Source of the DNA: Zizania palustris
Taxonomy: Eukaryota > Streptophyta > Magnoliopsida > Poales > Poaceae
DNA length: 64,000 bases
Direction: 5' to 3'
Assembly: GCA_019279435.1 (NCBI GenBank)
Contig: JAAALK010000080.1
Location: 31,340,778 to 31,404,777 of the forward strand
Both the position numbers and the translations under genes were made by a program. Below, piece after piece: positions 1-9,659 of this stretch. Numbering within the stretch: position 1 is the first letter of the stretch; every line of letters begins with the position of its first letter. The notes under the pieces were generated by a model that saw only the letters and a list, made by a program, of their open reading frames with translations, searched no databases and was not told where the DNA came from.

Positions 1-2434
1 ACCAGTTTTGGTAATTTCTGATATCCACAAGTTTGACAGAAAACTATTGTAGCTAGCCAGTTTCTAAACCTTTAATACAGGTGTGCTACTTTTTCAGCAA
101 CAGATTTTTCTTGAATAAACCAAGCAGCACACAATCAAAGAAAAAGGGTAAAATTTAATACATTGTAAACCTCAAATCCAGCATATTTTGCAGCTTGAAG
201 ACATTGTTGAGTGCTTCAGATATCTGACAGGCCATTGTCAAGCTCGATTTCATCCTTAATCCTCTTTGTGAGTTGAATTGTTTGGATTATAGTGATCAGT
301 AATGCACCACTCATATACAGCTAAACACTATCCAAGCTTCAATACATGATAAATCTCCTTATAGCAGCCAACCTTTGACATGAAAAGACCAATTAAGTTT
401 TGTATTGCAAGGAGGGGTTGACGTTGATGATTCAATGGCATAAATAGCATCGAAAGTGTTATTAGAAAACAATATCTCCATGAAGTCTTCCTGTAAAGAT
501 CAATAAGTAGAATGCAAGTATTGTCTTTTAATTTCAGACATGTGTTAAATCTCATAGATTCTTTGTATGTTTAAGCAAGCGCAGAGAGCCAATGCAAGGA
601 AAATTTGCTCCATTTCAATATGCATTGCTTGATAAAAAGGGACTAATAACATTTGCTTACATATAAGCAATTGCAATTATCGATTTCCTAATAAAAGTGA
701 GGGAAAGAGGCAAAGAGCTAAAGAAAAATATATTGTGTATGCCAACTATACCTTCACAAAATCACAAGTTGCACTAACTCTTGCTAACCGATTGAGCTCC
801 TGAATATACAAAAAACCACATGTCAACAAAAGAGTATTGTGTTAAGCAGAGAGACATTGAAAACCATTTACTAAACTATGTTTCTTAGTCAAAATAAGAA
901 GCAGAATTAACAAAATCAAATACAGGGGTATCAAATAACCTTTCCCTGGATATCTGGTACTCGTTGTTGTTCAATCCAGTAACTGAAGTCAAGCTGTAGG
1001 AAACAGCAAACCATTAACAGATCAGTTATTTGTAGCTCATAAGACATGCAACTATGACGTGATGCATAGTATGTTTCAGAAAAAGGTTTAATGTCCATAG
1101 TATTGAGGACGGTCTTTTAGCAGAAAATTGACCATCAATTCTGGTTTTAGGGAAAAAGGAAGTGTCCTTAAAAAAAGGAATGAGCTCACTGCCATCATTC
1201 CCAGAAAGAAAGGTACATGATAAAGAAAGTAAATAGTTGATGTTTAATAAAGTATTCCTAGCTCCATCTATCCAAAATCAATTCAAAAATCCAATTTTTA
1301 ATACACGATAAAGGAAGTACATAGTTGATATCAACCATGCATATTGAAGAGTCTGACCTAAACACATCACAAGCAAGTGCAACAGCAAAAATAAGCAGTG
1401 AATCAAACCTAAATTTGGCAATTTATCTTAGTGGTCCACCTATCCTACAACCGACGTCCAAAACCTACGGTAAGGAAGTGAACCAAACACTCTTAAGTCT
1501 TACATTACATTCCAATGGTGTATACTATAGAACCAACACAAGATTTTTTTCATCAAGCGTTTCAATAGAAAAATTGACCTTCATTCCTGGTTTCAGTCCA
1601 AGCTGGAGGGCAAGAAAGTGCTCATGAGTCATGTCATTTGATGCTCTTGCGTAAGGATTTTCCATTCCATCTAAAACATTCAAGAACATGACAAGTTTTA
1701 GCTAGCACGAGTCAAGCAATATGCAAAAGCTCGACTACTTTCTCATGTCTCATCAATGAGCACAAACAATCTTTTCTACAATACTCACTTGTGACTTGTG
1801 AGCAAAGTGGAAAAATTCACCCGAACCATACTCATAGAAGCTAGTGGCAAGATCATAGTATTTATTAACCTGAAAAATTATCAATGTATTAGCTGCTGAT
1901 ATTCAAATCTTAGAAATACAAATTATTCAATTGGTGGTGCAGGAAAGAAAACATTTGTCCAGAATTCACTTTGTAAAATCAAAGTTTTCCATCTTTCAAA
2001 CAGAATAAAGAGGCATAAATATGTCTCCAATTTAAAATATAATCGACATGTACCATAAACAGCACAACCTATAACGGGTGCATTTTCTATCTTCAACCAA
2101 GATCATGGCAATATGAGAAGTATGGCAATTTGAGAAATATTATATATCTTCTTGAAATAGTCATGCTCATAGCTCATTTAAATCTATAATCTAGTCAAGC
2201 AGAACCGAAGGTTAACAACATTTCAGCATGCAAAAATCAAATAAAATTATGCACATGTAGACTATGGTCCTTTCATACATTTAACTGAACATGTATACAA
2301 TGACTTTGCTAGGAAAGCAACAATTCGAGAATAAAAAACAAAAAAATACAATAGCTATGTATTCTAAGATGAATATTACCATGTCAGTGTAGTTGGATTT
2401 TCTAGCTTTCTCCTTTCCTCCGTATTATCCAGGA
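1..2434 (-). pseudogene. Sterol C-24 methyltransferase (SMT1, cycloartenol type) pseudogene, 3' part off the window
   Basis: SMT1 transfers a methyl group from S-adenosylmethionine to C-24 of cycloartenol in plant sterol synthesis. Minus-strand exons are recognisable in the right order: about 2430-2380 (ARKSNYTDM), 1869-1796 (VNKYYDLATSFYEYG), 1670-1579 (HEHFLALQLGLKPGMK), 1464-1409 (SAM motif I, VLDVGC then GGPLR), 993-940 (TSVTGLNNNEYQIS), 799-752 (ELNRLARVSATCDFVK) and 490 downward (NTFDAIYAIE, VGCYKEIYHVLK, RIKDEIELDNGL). Most junctions keep AG and GT. It cannot encode a full enzyme. There are in-frame stops in the HEHF exon (SIK-stop-H), right after GGPLR, after VLKLG and after GLSDI. 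There are also frameshifts near 1650, 945 and 260, and GCGIGG has become GCRIGG. The first coding exon is not visible. Family identity is secure. Whether this is a decayed local gene or a captured copy is inference. Confidence 0.85.
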
Positions 2435-2757
2435 TATTTCACATACCTTGTGAAAATAATTAGTTTGAAATTAATTACAAATTGAAGGCAAAACAAAGAA
2501 AACAAGGATAAGTTTTGAACATAAACATCGTTATGTCAGTCAATAAAATTCCTACAATGTGGTTTCTATAATTTTGTATGTGTAGGAAATATTGAATGCA
2601 TTGATGAATCCTTAACAGGAAGGACGAATTTAAAAAAACAGTCGACATATCATACATCGAAATTAAAAGTGGAACTGCATATTTTAATAATTATGTGATG
2701 ATGTGCAGTATGTACTCACATCCTTGATTATAAAGCATATTTTGATGCTCCATTAAA

Positions 2758-3512
2758 CTTTAGGCAATATGCAGCATATGTAATGAACTGCATAGTTTGG
2801 GATGGAGAACTCATTCTCATTTTCAGCAGCAGATCCATAGCTCAAGATCACAGATACATGAATACATGAGGCAATGGCTGAACTGATGGGCACAACTTCC
2901 ATGATTGCACTGACTATTTTTCAAGCCAATTTAGGTCCTTCTTCATTCCCAATTTCCCCAACTTGTTGTTTGTGTTTTCCAAGGCAACATGCAGAAACAC
3001 CATATCGAATTCAGATGCCTCCTGAACATTCCCCTCTTTAAATCCAAGTGGACTTAATGATTGTGCAATTGAAGATCCAGATTGAGTGATGAAATCTTCA
3101 GTACAGAATACATGAAACCCAAGATTCACTGTAAAGGAACTAACGAGAGGGCAATTGGTGACCATGGCAGCTCTGAGCCCCATAAACCTGATAGTTCAAT
3201 TCGATGAAAGCTAGCTAGTCAGTCCCTTTTTATGGACAAAGCAACAAAATCAAAGCAAAATGTGCACATTCAACCTCTCAGATATCTTGGGAACTGCTAG
3301 CTACTGTGGATCCACCTGGGTAGTTTCTTGACCGGTTTCCGCATTCTATCAAGCAAAAAACAGCATTGCAGACTTAAATTCTCATACAAAATCACTTATC
3401 CTAGGTGCAAACCGGGGTTGGCAAGATCTCACCTTTGAAGAGTAGATATCATCATAAACGTCGAGCAACTACGCCAGCTCAAGAACCATGTTGCTATTCT
3501 TCTCCTCCCCAG
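2758..3512 (-). pseudogene. Broken exons of an unidentified conserved plant protein
   Basis: Three consecutive minus-strand exons have compatible phases: 3512-3433, 3345-3275 and 3187 to about 2758. The protein reads MVLELA, a stop, LLDVYDDIYSSK, then ETTQVDPQ, a stop, LAVPKISER, then FMGLRAAMVTNCPLVSSF, continuing to LNWLEK. Near 2920 the frame shifts by one base and continues as IVSAIMEVVPISSAIA up to a stop near 2758. The two in-frame TAG codons (3469-3471 and 3301-3303) and the frameshift make this a pseudogene. It resembles an uncharacterised plant protein, but I cannot name the family. Its function is unknown. It lies directly upstream of the SMT1 fragments on the same strand, although the two gene families are unrelated. 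Confidence 0.6.
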
Positions 3513-3549
3513 CTAGAAATATAAAAAATCTGAAATTTTCAATTGGGCA

Positions 3550-4437
3550 GAGCAACGAGTATTGGCAGAGAGGGGATCAGGGGAGATGTGCAATAGATCA
3601 ATACTGGTGGGGCGGGGACCAGAGGTAGAGAAAGCCACACGAGGCTAGAGAGGCGAACACGTGGAGGTGGTTTTCTCCCACTCCGATGGCGCTAGTGCTG
3701 GACAGAGGAGGCCAGCTGTCGGACCTCCTCTGTGGCCTCCCGCCACTACCCTTCCCTCTGCCGCCACGTAAGCAGCAGCAACAACAACGCAGCCACGGAG
3801 CGTGCCGCTTAATCGCTGCCCTAGGGTTTGAGCGAGGACGAGCGATAGAGGCGGCAGAAAGAAGAGGAGAAGGCGGGCGCGGGCGGTACGGGTGGAGGAG
3901 AGATCCATGGCTGCTTCCCAATGGCCGATGGTGGCCGGTGGCGAAGGGCTTGACAGAGCTCTTGGTGCTGACCTTTGCAAGGGGAACTGGATGATGAGGA
4001 ATAGGGCGAGGAGGAGGCGGAGAAACCTAGATTGGGTGGAGCCGAATGGCAGGGTGGCATGCGACAGATGGGTCATGGGTCTATGGCAGTTTTGTAGAAA
4101 CACGCCTGCTTTTGCTGATTTTAAAGCGCTACCCAAATTTTCAAGTTTCATCTTCTTTACGTGAATTTACTCAGGAATATGAGGGCCTAGAAGTAATGTT
4201 TTCAAACAGCGAAAACCCTGATGAAGGACTAATATTAATTACTGAAAAGACAAGTCTGTTTTTATAAAACTGCCAGAGCTGCTTGGTCTGACATGGGCGC
4301 CTCCCAGAACGAGTAGAGTGGGCTGGACATTTAGCGAATTAGCGAAGAATCAAAGGACTTTTTTGCAAATTAGCGACGTGGAGCAACGTCGTGCGAGCAA
4401 AAGGGAGCTTCTTTTAAGTATAACTAGGATTTAACAC
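3550..4437. repeat. Copy 1 of a dispersed direct repeat, GC-rich then AT-rich
   Basis: This stretch shares an ordered series of blocks with 7000-7679. These include an 'ACRCCYRYTTTTKCTGATTTTARAGCGCT'-like stretch (near 4106), 'AATTTCATCTTCT'-like (near 4145), 'GGGAATA/GAGGGCCTA' (near 4170-4190), 'CGAAAACYCYGA' (near 4209) and an end reading CTTTTAAGTATA (4412-4423). The GC-rich half (3600-4050) is open in several frames but is low complexity, and I do not call a protein there. It may be the end of a non-autonomous DNA transposon or a duplicated promoter plus 5' UTR. Confidence 0.55.
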
Positions 4438-4440
4438 TAT

Positions 4441-4507
4441 GGGAACGAGATTGTTCCCGCGTTCCCGGAACGGAACGAACGTTCCCGGAACGGAACGTTC
4501 CCGGAAC
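4441..4507. repeat. Cluster of GTTCCCGGAAC palindromes
   Basis: Three exact copies of the 11-bp palindrome GTTCCCGGAAC occur at 4461-4471, 4481-4491 and 4497-4507. A small hairpin GGGAAC-N6-GTTCCC precedes them at 4441-4458. The cluster lies immediately beyond the end of repeat copy 1. It could be a subterminal repeat of a DNA transposon. No matching end was found. Confidence 0.7.
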
Positions 4508-5021
4508 GAGGAACGTGGCCAAGTTCCCAGTTCCTGGTTTCTAAGGTCCAGAATAGCAAATAAAACAAACAAATAAAAAATATCATAATTGTGTGCTATT
4601 TGTTTTTTCTCTTAGACCACTCAGCACATCAACCTCAAACTGAAGTACAGTCGTACCTTAAGTTTCAACACTGAAATATACAAAAGCAGAGCCGGTGACT
4701 CAACATGAATCATGTTAGGTATTCTTATTTACCTGCAAGAAGTGGTCAGGAATAAAAATTTTAGTCTCAAGAGAGAATCTATATCTAATTAGGAAAATAA
4801 TTAAATGTAATAGAAAATCCAGTTGTAATGAGTATTCTAGTTGAAAATAAGTGCACGAGAAAATTGCACGCCCTATCAATGAATCTATGAGAATATTAGA
4901 ATACCTTATTAATTTGAACATATATAAATTATTAACCAATGTAATAAGAAAAGTAGCATTAGTTTGTATGTTGATTGAAATTACGATGAGAAATAGAAAA
5001 GTGTTTTCTTCAAGCACTTAT

Positions 5022-5221
5022 CTGCAAAGAACCCTGGCGTTCAGTTGGATTGACAACATTATCAACAAATGTGTGTTCTTGAAGCACTGCACCATTCTTT
5101 TCAAGAACTTCCTTTGTGGTTATTGCTTTGAGATTAAAAAGATTCAAGCTAAAGCTAGTTCTATCTTCCTCCAGAATAGCATATTGATCATCACCCGTGC
5201 CAAAAAATGCAGCATCTCAAC
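5022..5221 (-). pseudogene. TWD40-1-like (TSET complex) exon fragment
   Basis: TWD40-1 is a WD40-repeat subunit of the plant TSET/TPLATE endocytic complex. A 200-bp minus-strand exon starts after an AG acceptor at 5223-5222. It stays open for about 60 codons (DAAFFGTGDDQYAILEEDR, then KEVLEKNG and NPTERQGSLQ). The DDQYAILEED block and its spacing to the EKNG segment match the linker after the WD40 region of TWD40-1 proteins as I remember them. The codon before DAAFF is TGA where the family has an arginine or cysteine. The downstream splice donor reads CAG|AT instead of CAG|GT. No other exon of this gene was found nearby. Confidence 0.6.
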
Positions 5222-6011
5222 CTAACAAGGAAAATATAATGCATTGGTTCACCAGTTCTAGTAGAGATTTCTTATGAGAAATATATATAATATAAGAAGC
5301 ATGCTAGAAGGATGGAAATGTTTTATTTAACTAATATAGATTATAGTGATTATAAGTCAACATCTATATAGTATATACTTAGTATTTACAGGTAGCATTA
5401 TGTAAAAACAACATTGATATATAAAACACAAGAGTATGCAAACTACAACATGGCAAACACATGTAATCCCAACAGAACATGTTCCAGGCTCTCCCAGTAA
5501 TTCCATTGTTCATGGAATTGCAATGAAATGTGTATAAAATAGCATTGCCACTGCAATCCTATCCTAGAAAAATAACAAAACAGCTGATGTAACTCTGAAA
5601 TCTACTGAAAAACCAAGCCACATTTGGGAACACAAACAATGAAACAAATAAAGTTTAGTCTGAAGATGTGTGGTTCAAAAGTGCATCTAGTGTCTTCAGT
5701 TGGACATTAAAGTAGGAAACATATAGACACAACATGATGTATTTATTCAAGTTGTCTTGAGTCACTATGTAAGGTTATTTCCATGATCATGTGTACATTA
5801 TTGAAAAACTTCATATGAAAATTTTTATCTCATTCATAACGTCTAGATCTGGATGCCTATTCTTGTCTTATTTTCCATCCAAACCAACACTATACAATAA
5901 TCCTCGGGAGAACATGTTGAAATAAAATAGGTTAAAATTGTCTTACCATCTTGGATATTTGAATTAAAAGTTTCCCCTGTTAGGTGTCACAAGGGCACAA
6001 TGACTTGTTAC

Positions 6012-6069
6012 CTCAGTGAACTTGAGAAGTATTAAGTTCAACACATCAGCAGGCTTTGATTTGTTCCAC
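6012..6069 (-). other. Orphan exon-like segment
   Basis: A 58-bp segment is bounded on the minus strand by TTTTTAG and GTAACAAG. It reads WNKSKPADVLNLILLKFTE without a stop. I do not recognise the protein. It lies among the other minus-strand fragments and may be another captured piece. It is short enough to be chance. Confidence 0.3.
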
Positions 6070-6926
6070 CTAAAAATAAAATGAAGAACCAAACCAATAG
6101 CAGTACCAATTCTTACATATGTCAAAAACACACATAATTACATTATATTATAAGTTTCTTATTCAGTAAAATTGTTATTGTAACTTGCTACCATGACAGA
6201 ATGAAGACCAAGAAGGTGGCTCTATGATGGATGTGTGTCATGGTCATGGCATGGTAAAAAAACAAACTATTCAGGTATGCCAGCTCTTCTTGTTTTTTTA
6301 CTCTCAACCACCATACATTGGAAAGGAGGAGCAAATCACTAATGGAGAAAATTGTCATGTCTAATACAGATCTATTTAAAACGCCACTCACTTGTCATTT
6401 TACTTGCCTATTCTAGAGGCTGAGACTAAGGTTTCCCAAAGCAATTCTGAAAACCTCCATGATTTACTGAACCAATGATGAGTAAAACTTTAACTAAGGA
6501 AAGAACTAAATTTTCGAACAAGTATGTCTCCCAACTCCAAACAATTCAAAAAGAACAGAATGAAAATTAGTAACCATTTACTAAATCAATGACGTCAAGC
6601 TTAGAAAGGTACATATAGCTGACACGACAACCTGTAACGTTAAACCTCATAGCTGTTTATGAACTAACATTTGGACACTGGTATGACCTCTAAACTTCTG
6701 AGGATAACCACATTATGATAGATCAAACTTCGAAAAAAAATACAACATAGAACTCAAACAAAGAATTACAAGTAAAGAAAGCGTGACGTGATAAAAAAAC
6801 ATATAACCAATTATCAGCTTATGTTTTCAACCTAAGAATCGAATCAATCATTGCAATAAAGCAAGAAAATTAAAACAAGCAGTGGCAATATCTCCCAAAA
6901 TGCACTCCTGGACTCAGGAAGCTCAC

Positions 6927-6995
6927 CTTGAAGTGCACACGCAAGTCCCCACCTATGGCCTTCGCAGCTGCAGCACATACAGACAAACCCACCAT
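6927..6995 (-). pseudogene. Exon fragment resembling ribosomal protein uL22 (L17)
   Basis: Starting at an ATG (6995-6993), the minus strand reads MVGLSVCAAAAKAIGGDLRV, followed by HFK and a GTGAGC donor at 6926. The segment AKAIGGDLRVHFK is close to the AKAMG-DLRVHFK segment near the N-terminus of plant 60S L17, which as I recall also has a splice junction near that point. No further L17 exon is visible downstream. The match covers only about 13 residues and could be coincidental. Confidence 0.35.
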
Positions 6996-6999
6996 CGCC

Positions 7000-7679
7000 A
7001 CTAATAGCACCACCTATGGTAGATCCACCAGGGCGGGATGAGGTTCCTGTGTTCCTGTGTTGGGGCTACGTCGTCTCGACACCTACACCCGTAAGTCATG
7101 GCCGAATATGACCGTGGGGAACAACGAGTGGTGGAAGGGGCAGACAGGGGTCGAGAACAACGCCTCCACATCGCCATCGATCTCGCCGACGTTGGTGCCG
7201 GCGCCGACGCCAATGGCAAGGCCGATGAGGAACGGGGAAGGTGGAAGGAGGCGGAGAGAGCTAGATCGAGAGCAAATTGGGGGAGGATTGAGGAATGGCA
7301 GCAGGCATGGGGGCGTGTGGGCAGATGGCTATGTCATCTTTGCACAAACGCCCATGTTTTTTCTGATTTTAGAGCGCTGTCCAGATTTTTGAATTTCATC
7401 TTCTCTGCCTAAATTTACACGGGAATAGGAGGGCCTACTCGTAATATTTTTAAACGGCGAAAACTCCGAGGAGGAACTCATTTTAATTGATAAAAATGCA
7501 AGGTGTTTTTTGCAAAACCGCAAGCAGTTATTCCGGGCGACATGTCGGCACGAGAAGCAACCAACAGCTAGACGTTTAGCAAATTAGCAGGGAAGCGAAG
7601 GACTTTTTCGAAAAATTATGACGTGGAGGGTTGTGGAAGCAGCAAACCGGAGCTGCTTTTAAGTATAGTAATAATATGA
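7000..7679. repeat. Copy 2 of the dispersed direct repeat
   Basis: This is the second copy of the segment at 3550-4437, in direct orientation about 3.24 kb away. It shares the CTGATTTTAGAGCGCT block (near 7363), the AATTTCATCTTCTCTGCC block, AGGAGGGCCTA, GGCGAAAACTCCGA, 'GAAGGACTTTTT' and the terminal 'GAGCTGCTTTTAAGTATA' (7648-7665). Its right edge coincides with the left edge of Copia I sequence. The AT-rich interval 4510-7000 between the copies holds only the gene fragments listed separately. Confidence 0.55.
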
Positions 7680-8210
7680 GGGAAAATTTAGTAAATTTCA
7701 TCATGATTATTAGCACTGATTATTAGCAATGTTCTGAATTTTTGAGCAATTTTAGATTTTTTATGTTATTTTCTGATTTAAATTAGTCCAACGATTCCTT
7801 TTTATTAGAAAATAATTGTTTTTAAGTATTTAAATTCAGAATTTTGCTGATGATTAAACGGTGTATTATTTTAGTTTAAGAATTCCACTGTGCTATCACT
7901 GTTTAATCATATCACTTTGCTCATCCAGTTTATTAAGTTTATTTTGTCGATTAAATTTGAACCAACGGGATAATTTAATCGACGCAATAAATTTTTCTTT
8001 TAGTTATGTTAGCATAGTTATTTTATCTCCTGACCAACGTTGGTGATAAAATTACTGTGTTTTAAGTTGAATTGATTCTATTTCTGCCCAACGGTGATGT
8101 AGAATTAATTCCTATTTATTGAGTTTTCACATGCTGATTTGACCAACGTTAAATTTGCATGTCTCTTTTATGCATGTAATTAACTCCCTTTTGACTATCA
8201 TTCTTATCAG
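7680..8210 (+). other. Copia I 5' leader, probable intron end
   Basis: This is an AT-rich, non-coding leader. It contains a recurring core CCAACG near 7788, 7961, 8035, 8090 and 8142, often as GACCAACGTT or ACCAACGG. It ends TTCTTATCAG at 8,201-8,210, a good splice acceptor directly before the gag frame. See the finding on the LTR-borne start codon. Confidence 0.5.
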
Positions 8211-9598
8211 GCGACTTGCTTGCTCAGATGTCCAACATTGAAAAACTCAATGGGGACAATTATGGCTCCTGGCGAGAGGGTTTGTTGATCTCTCTCGCCA
8301 TTTTAGATGTGGATTTTTCCTTGCAGGAAGAATGCCCTGTTGAGCCTACTGAGCCAGTGATATGTACTGGCAAGGCCGCTGAGGCCTTCGCCGCACGTCA
8401 GAAGGACTTTGCGCTCGTAAGGATGAAGTATGATATTGCGTACACTAAGTGGAAGCAGTCCAATAGAAAGTGCTTGATGATCATTAAGAACTCCATTCTG
8501 GAGCCTATTAGGGGATCCATCCCTGACTGTGAGACTGCTACTGAGTATCTCAAGAAGGTGGAGAGCCAGTTTACTGGTTCCTCTAAGGCACATGCTAGTG
8601 CAATTATTAAGAAGTTCATCATGGAAAAATACCGTGGTGGCGGTATTAGAGATCATATAGTAAGGATGAGTAACTGGGCTTCTAAGCTGAAGTCCATGGA
8701 GTGTGTGCTACCCTTAAATTTTGTGATTCATGTGATCATGAGTTCTCTCAACAAAGATTTTGAGAATTGTGTGATCAACTATAACTCTCAGCCAGAAGTT
8801 TGGATTCTAGAGAAATTAGTGTCCAACTGTGTTTAAGAAGAAGAACGTATTAAGGAAGTACGTGGAAGTGATACTGTGCATCACGTACAAGATAAGGGGA
8901 AGAAAACATTCACCCCAAAGAAGAACACTAAGACTTTTAAGAGGAAGGGAAAGGCGCCGAAGGACAATGATGTTTCTCAAGGCGTCTGCAGACACTGCAA
9001 GAAGGAGGGACACCGCATGAAGGATTGTGTGGAGTTTCTCAAGTGGATGAGCAAACACAGTAATGATGAAATTACTTGCATTGATGAATCCTTGTATTTA
9101 GATTATTCTACCAACATTTGGTGGATTGATTCAGGTGCAACTGTTCATGTTGCTAACTCTTTACAGGGATTCGCTACGATGATAACTTTGGGAAGAAACG
9201 AAAGAACAATTAGAGTGGTGAATGGCATCGAAGCAGAAGTTGAAGTCATAGGAAATCTCCCTTTAGAACTTAAGAATGGCTTTGTAATTCTTTTGCGAGA
9301 TGTACTCTATGTTCCTTCGATGAGAAGAAACTTAATTTTCGTTTCTTGTTTAGTGAATAATGGATATGATTGTCATTTTGGCGACAGACAATGTTCTATT
9401 ATTTATGATAATAAAGTTGTGGGTCTTGCCTTCAAGCATGACAAACTTTATCTCTTATCTTTGAGTAATTCAATGAATTCTATTAATGAGAACGCGTCGT
9501 CTAGCAAAACAAATAAGCGTAAGAGAATTAGCGACGTATCTTCAAAATTATGGGACTGTCGCCTGGGCCATATTTCGAGGGGAGGATTGAACGTCTAG
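8211..9598 (+). pseudogene. Copia I gag and protease, one reading frame with one internal stop
   Basis: The gag packages element RNA into virus-like particles and the aspartic protease processes the polyprotein. After the acceptor at 8,210 the frame reads DLLAQMSNIEKLNGDNYGSW, typical of plant Copia gag of the UBN2 type. A zinc knuckle (CRHCKKEGHRMKDC) lies at about 8990-9030. The protease active-site motif is WWIDSGATVHV near 9120. The frame contains one in-frame TAA at 8,834-8,836, after which the same frame continues. A one-base deletion just before 9,590 shifts the frame in the GAG-pre-integrase region. The first methionine inside this exon is preceded by seven coding codons with no ATG. 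This fits a start codon supplied by splicing from the LTR (28,719). As it stands the product would be truncated. Confidence 0.8.
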
Positions 9599-9654
9599 TT
9601 AAGGAATCAATTCTTCCGCCTTTAGAATTCGCAGATTTAGATCAATGCATAGAT

Positions 9655-9659
9655 TGCAT
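9655..9659. repeat. Target-site duplication TGCAT of Copia II (left copy)
   Basis: TGCAT directly precedes the LTR starting TGTAGG at 9,660. The same five bases follow the other LTR at 25,465-25,469. Removing one copy plus the element rejoins the Copia I integrase frame. Confidence 0.9.

Noticed and set aside
3645..4151. 168-aa minus-strand ORF and overlapping ORFs on both strands
   Set aside because: GC-rich low-complexity region open in several frames. No recognisable domain, and it lies within the repeat that recurs at 7.0-7.7 kb.
4430..7679. Helitron ends
   Set aside because: I looked for a TC start and a hairpin plus CTRR end on the minus strand around 4,433 and 7,679. Nothing met the consensus convincingly, so no Helitron is annotated.
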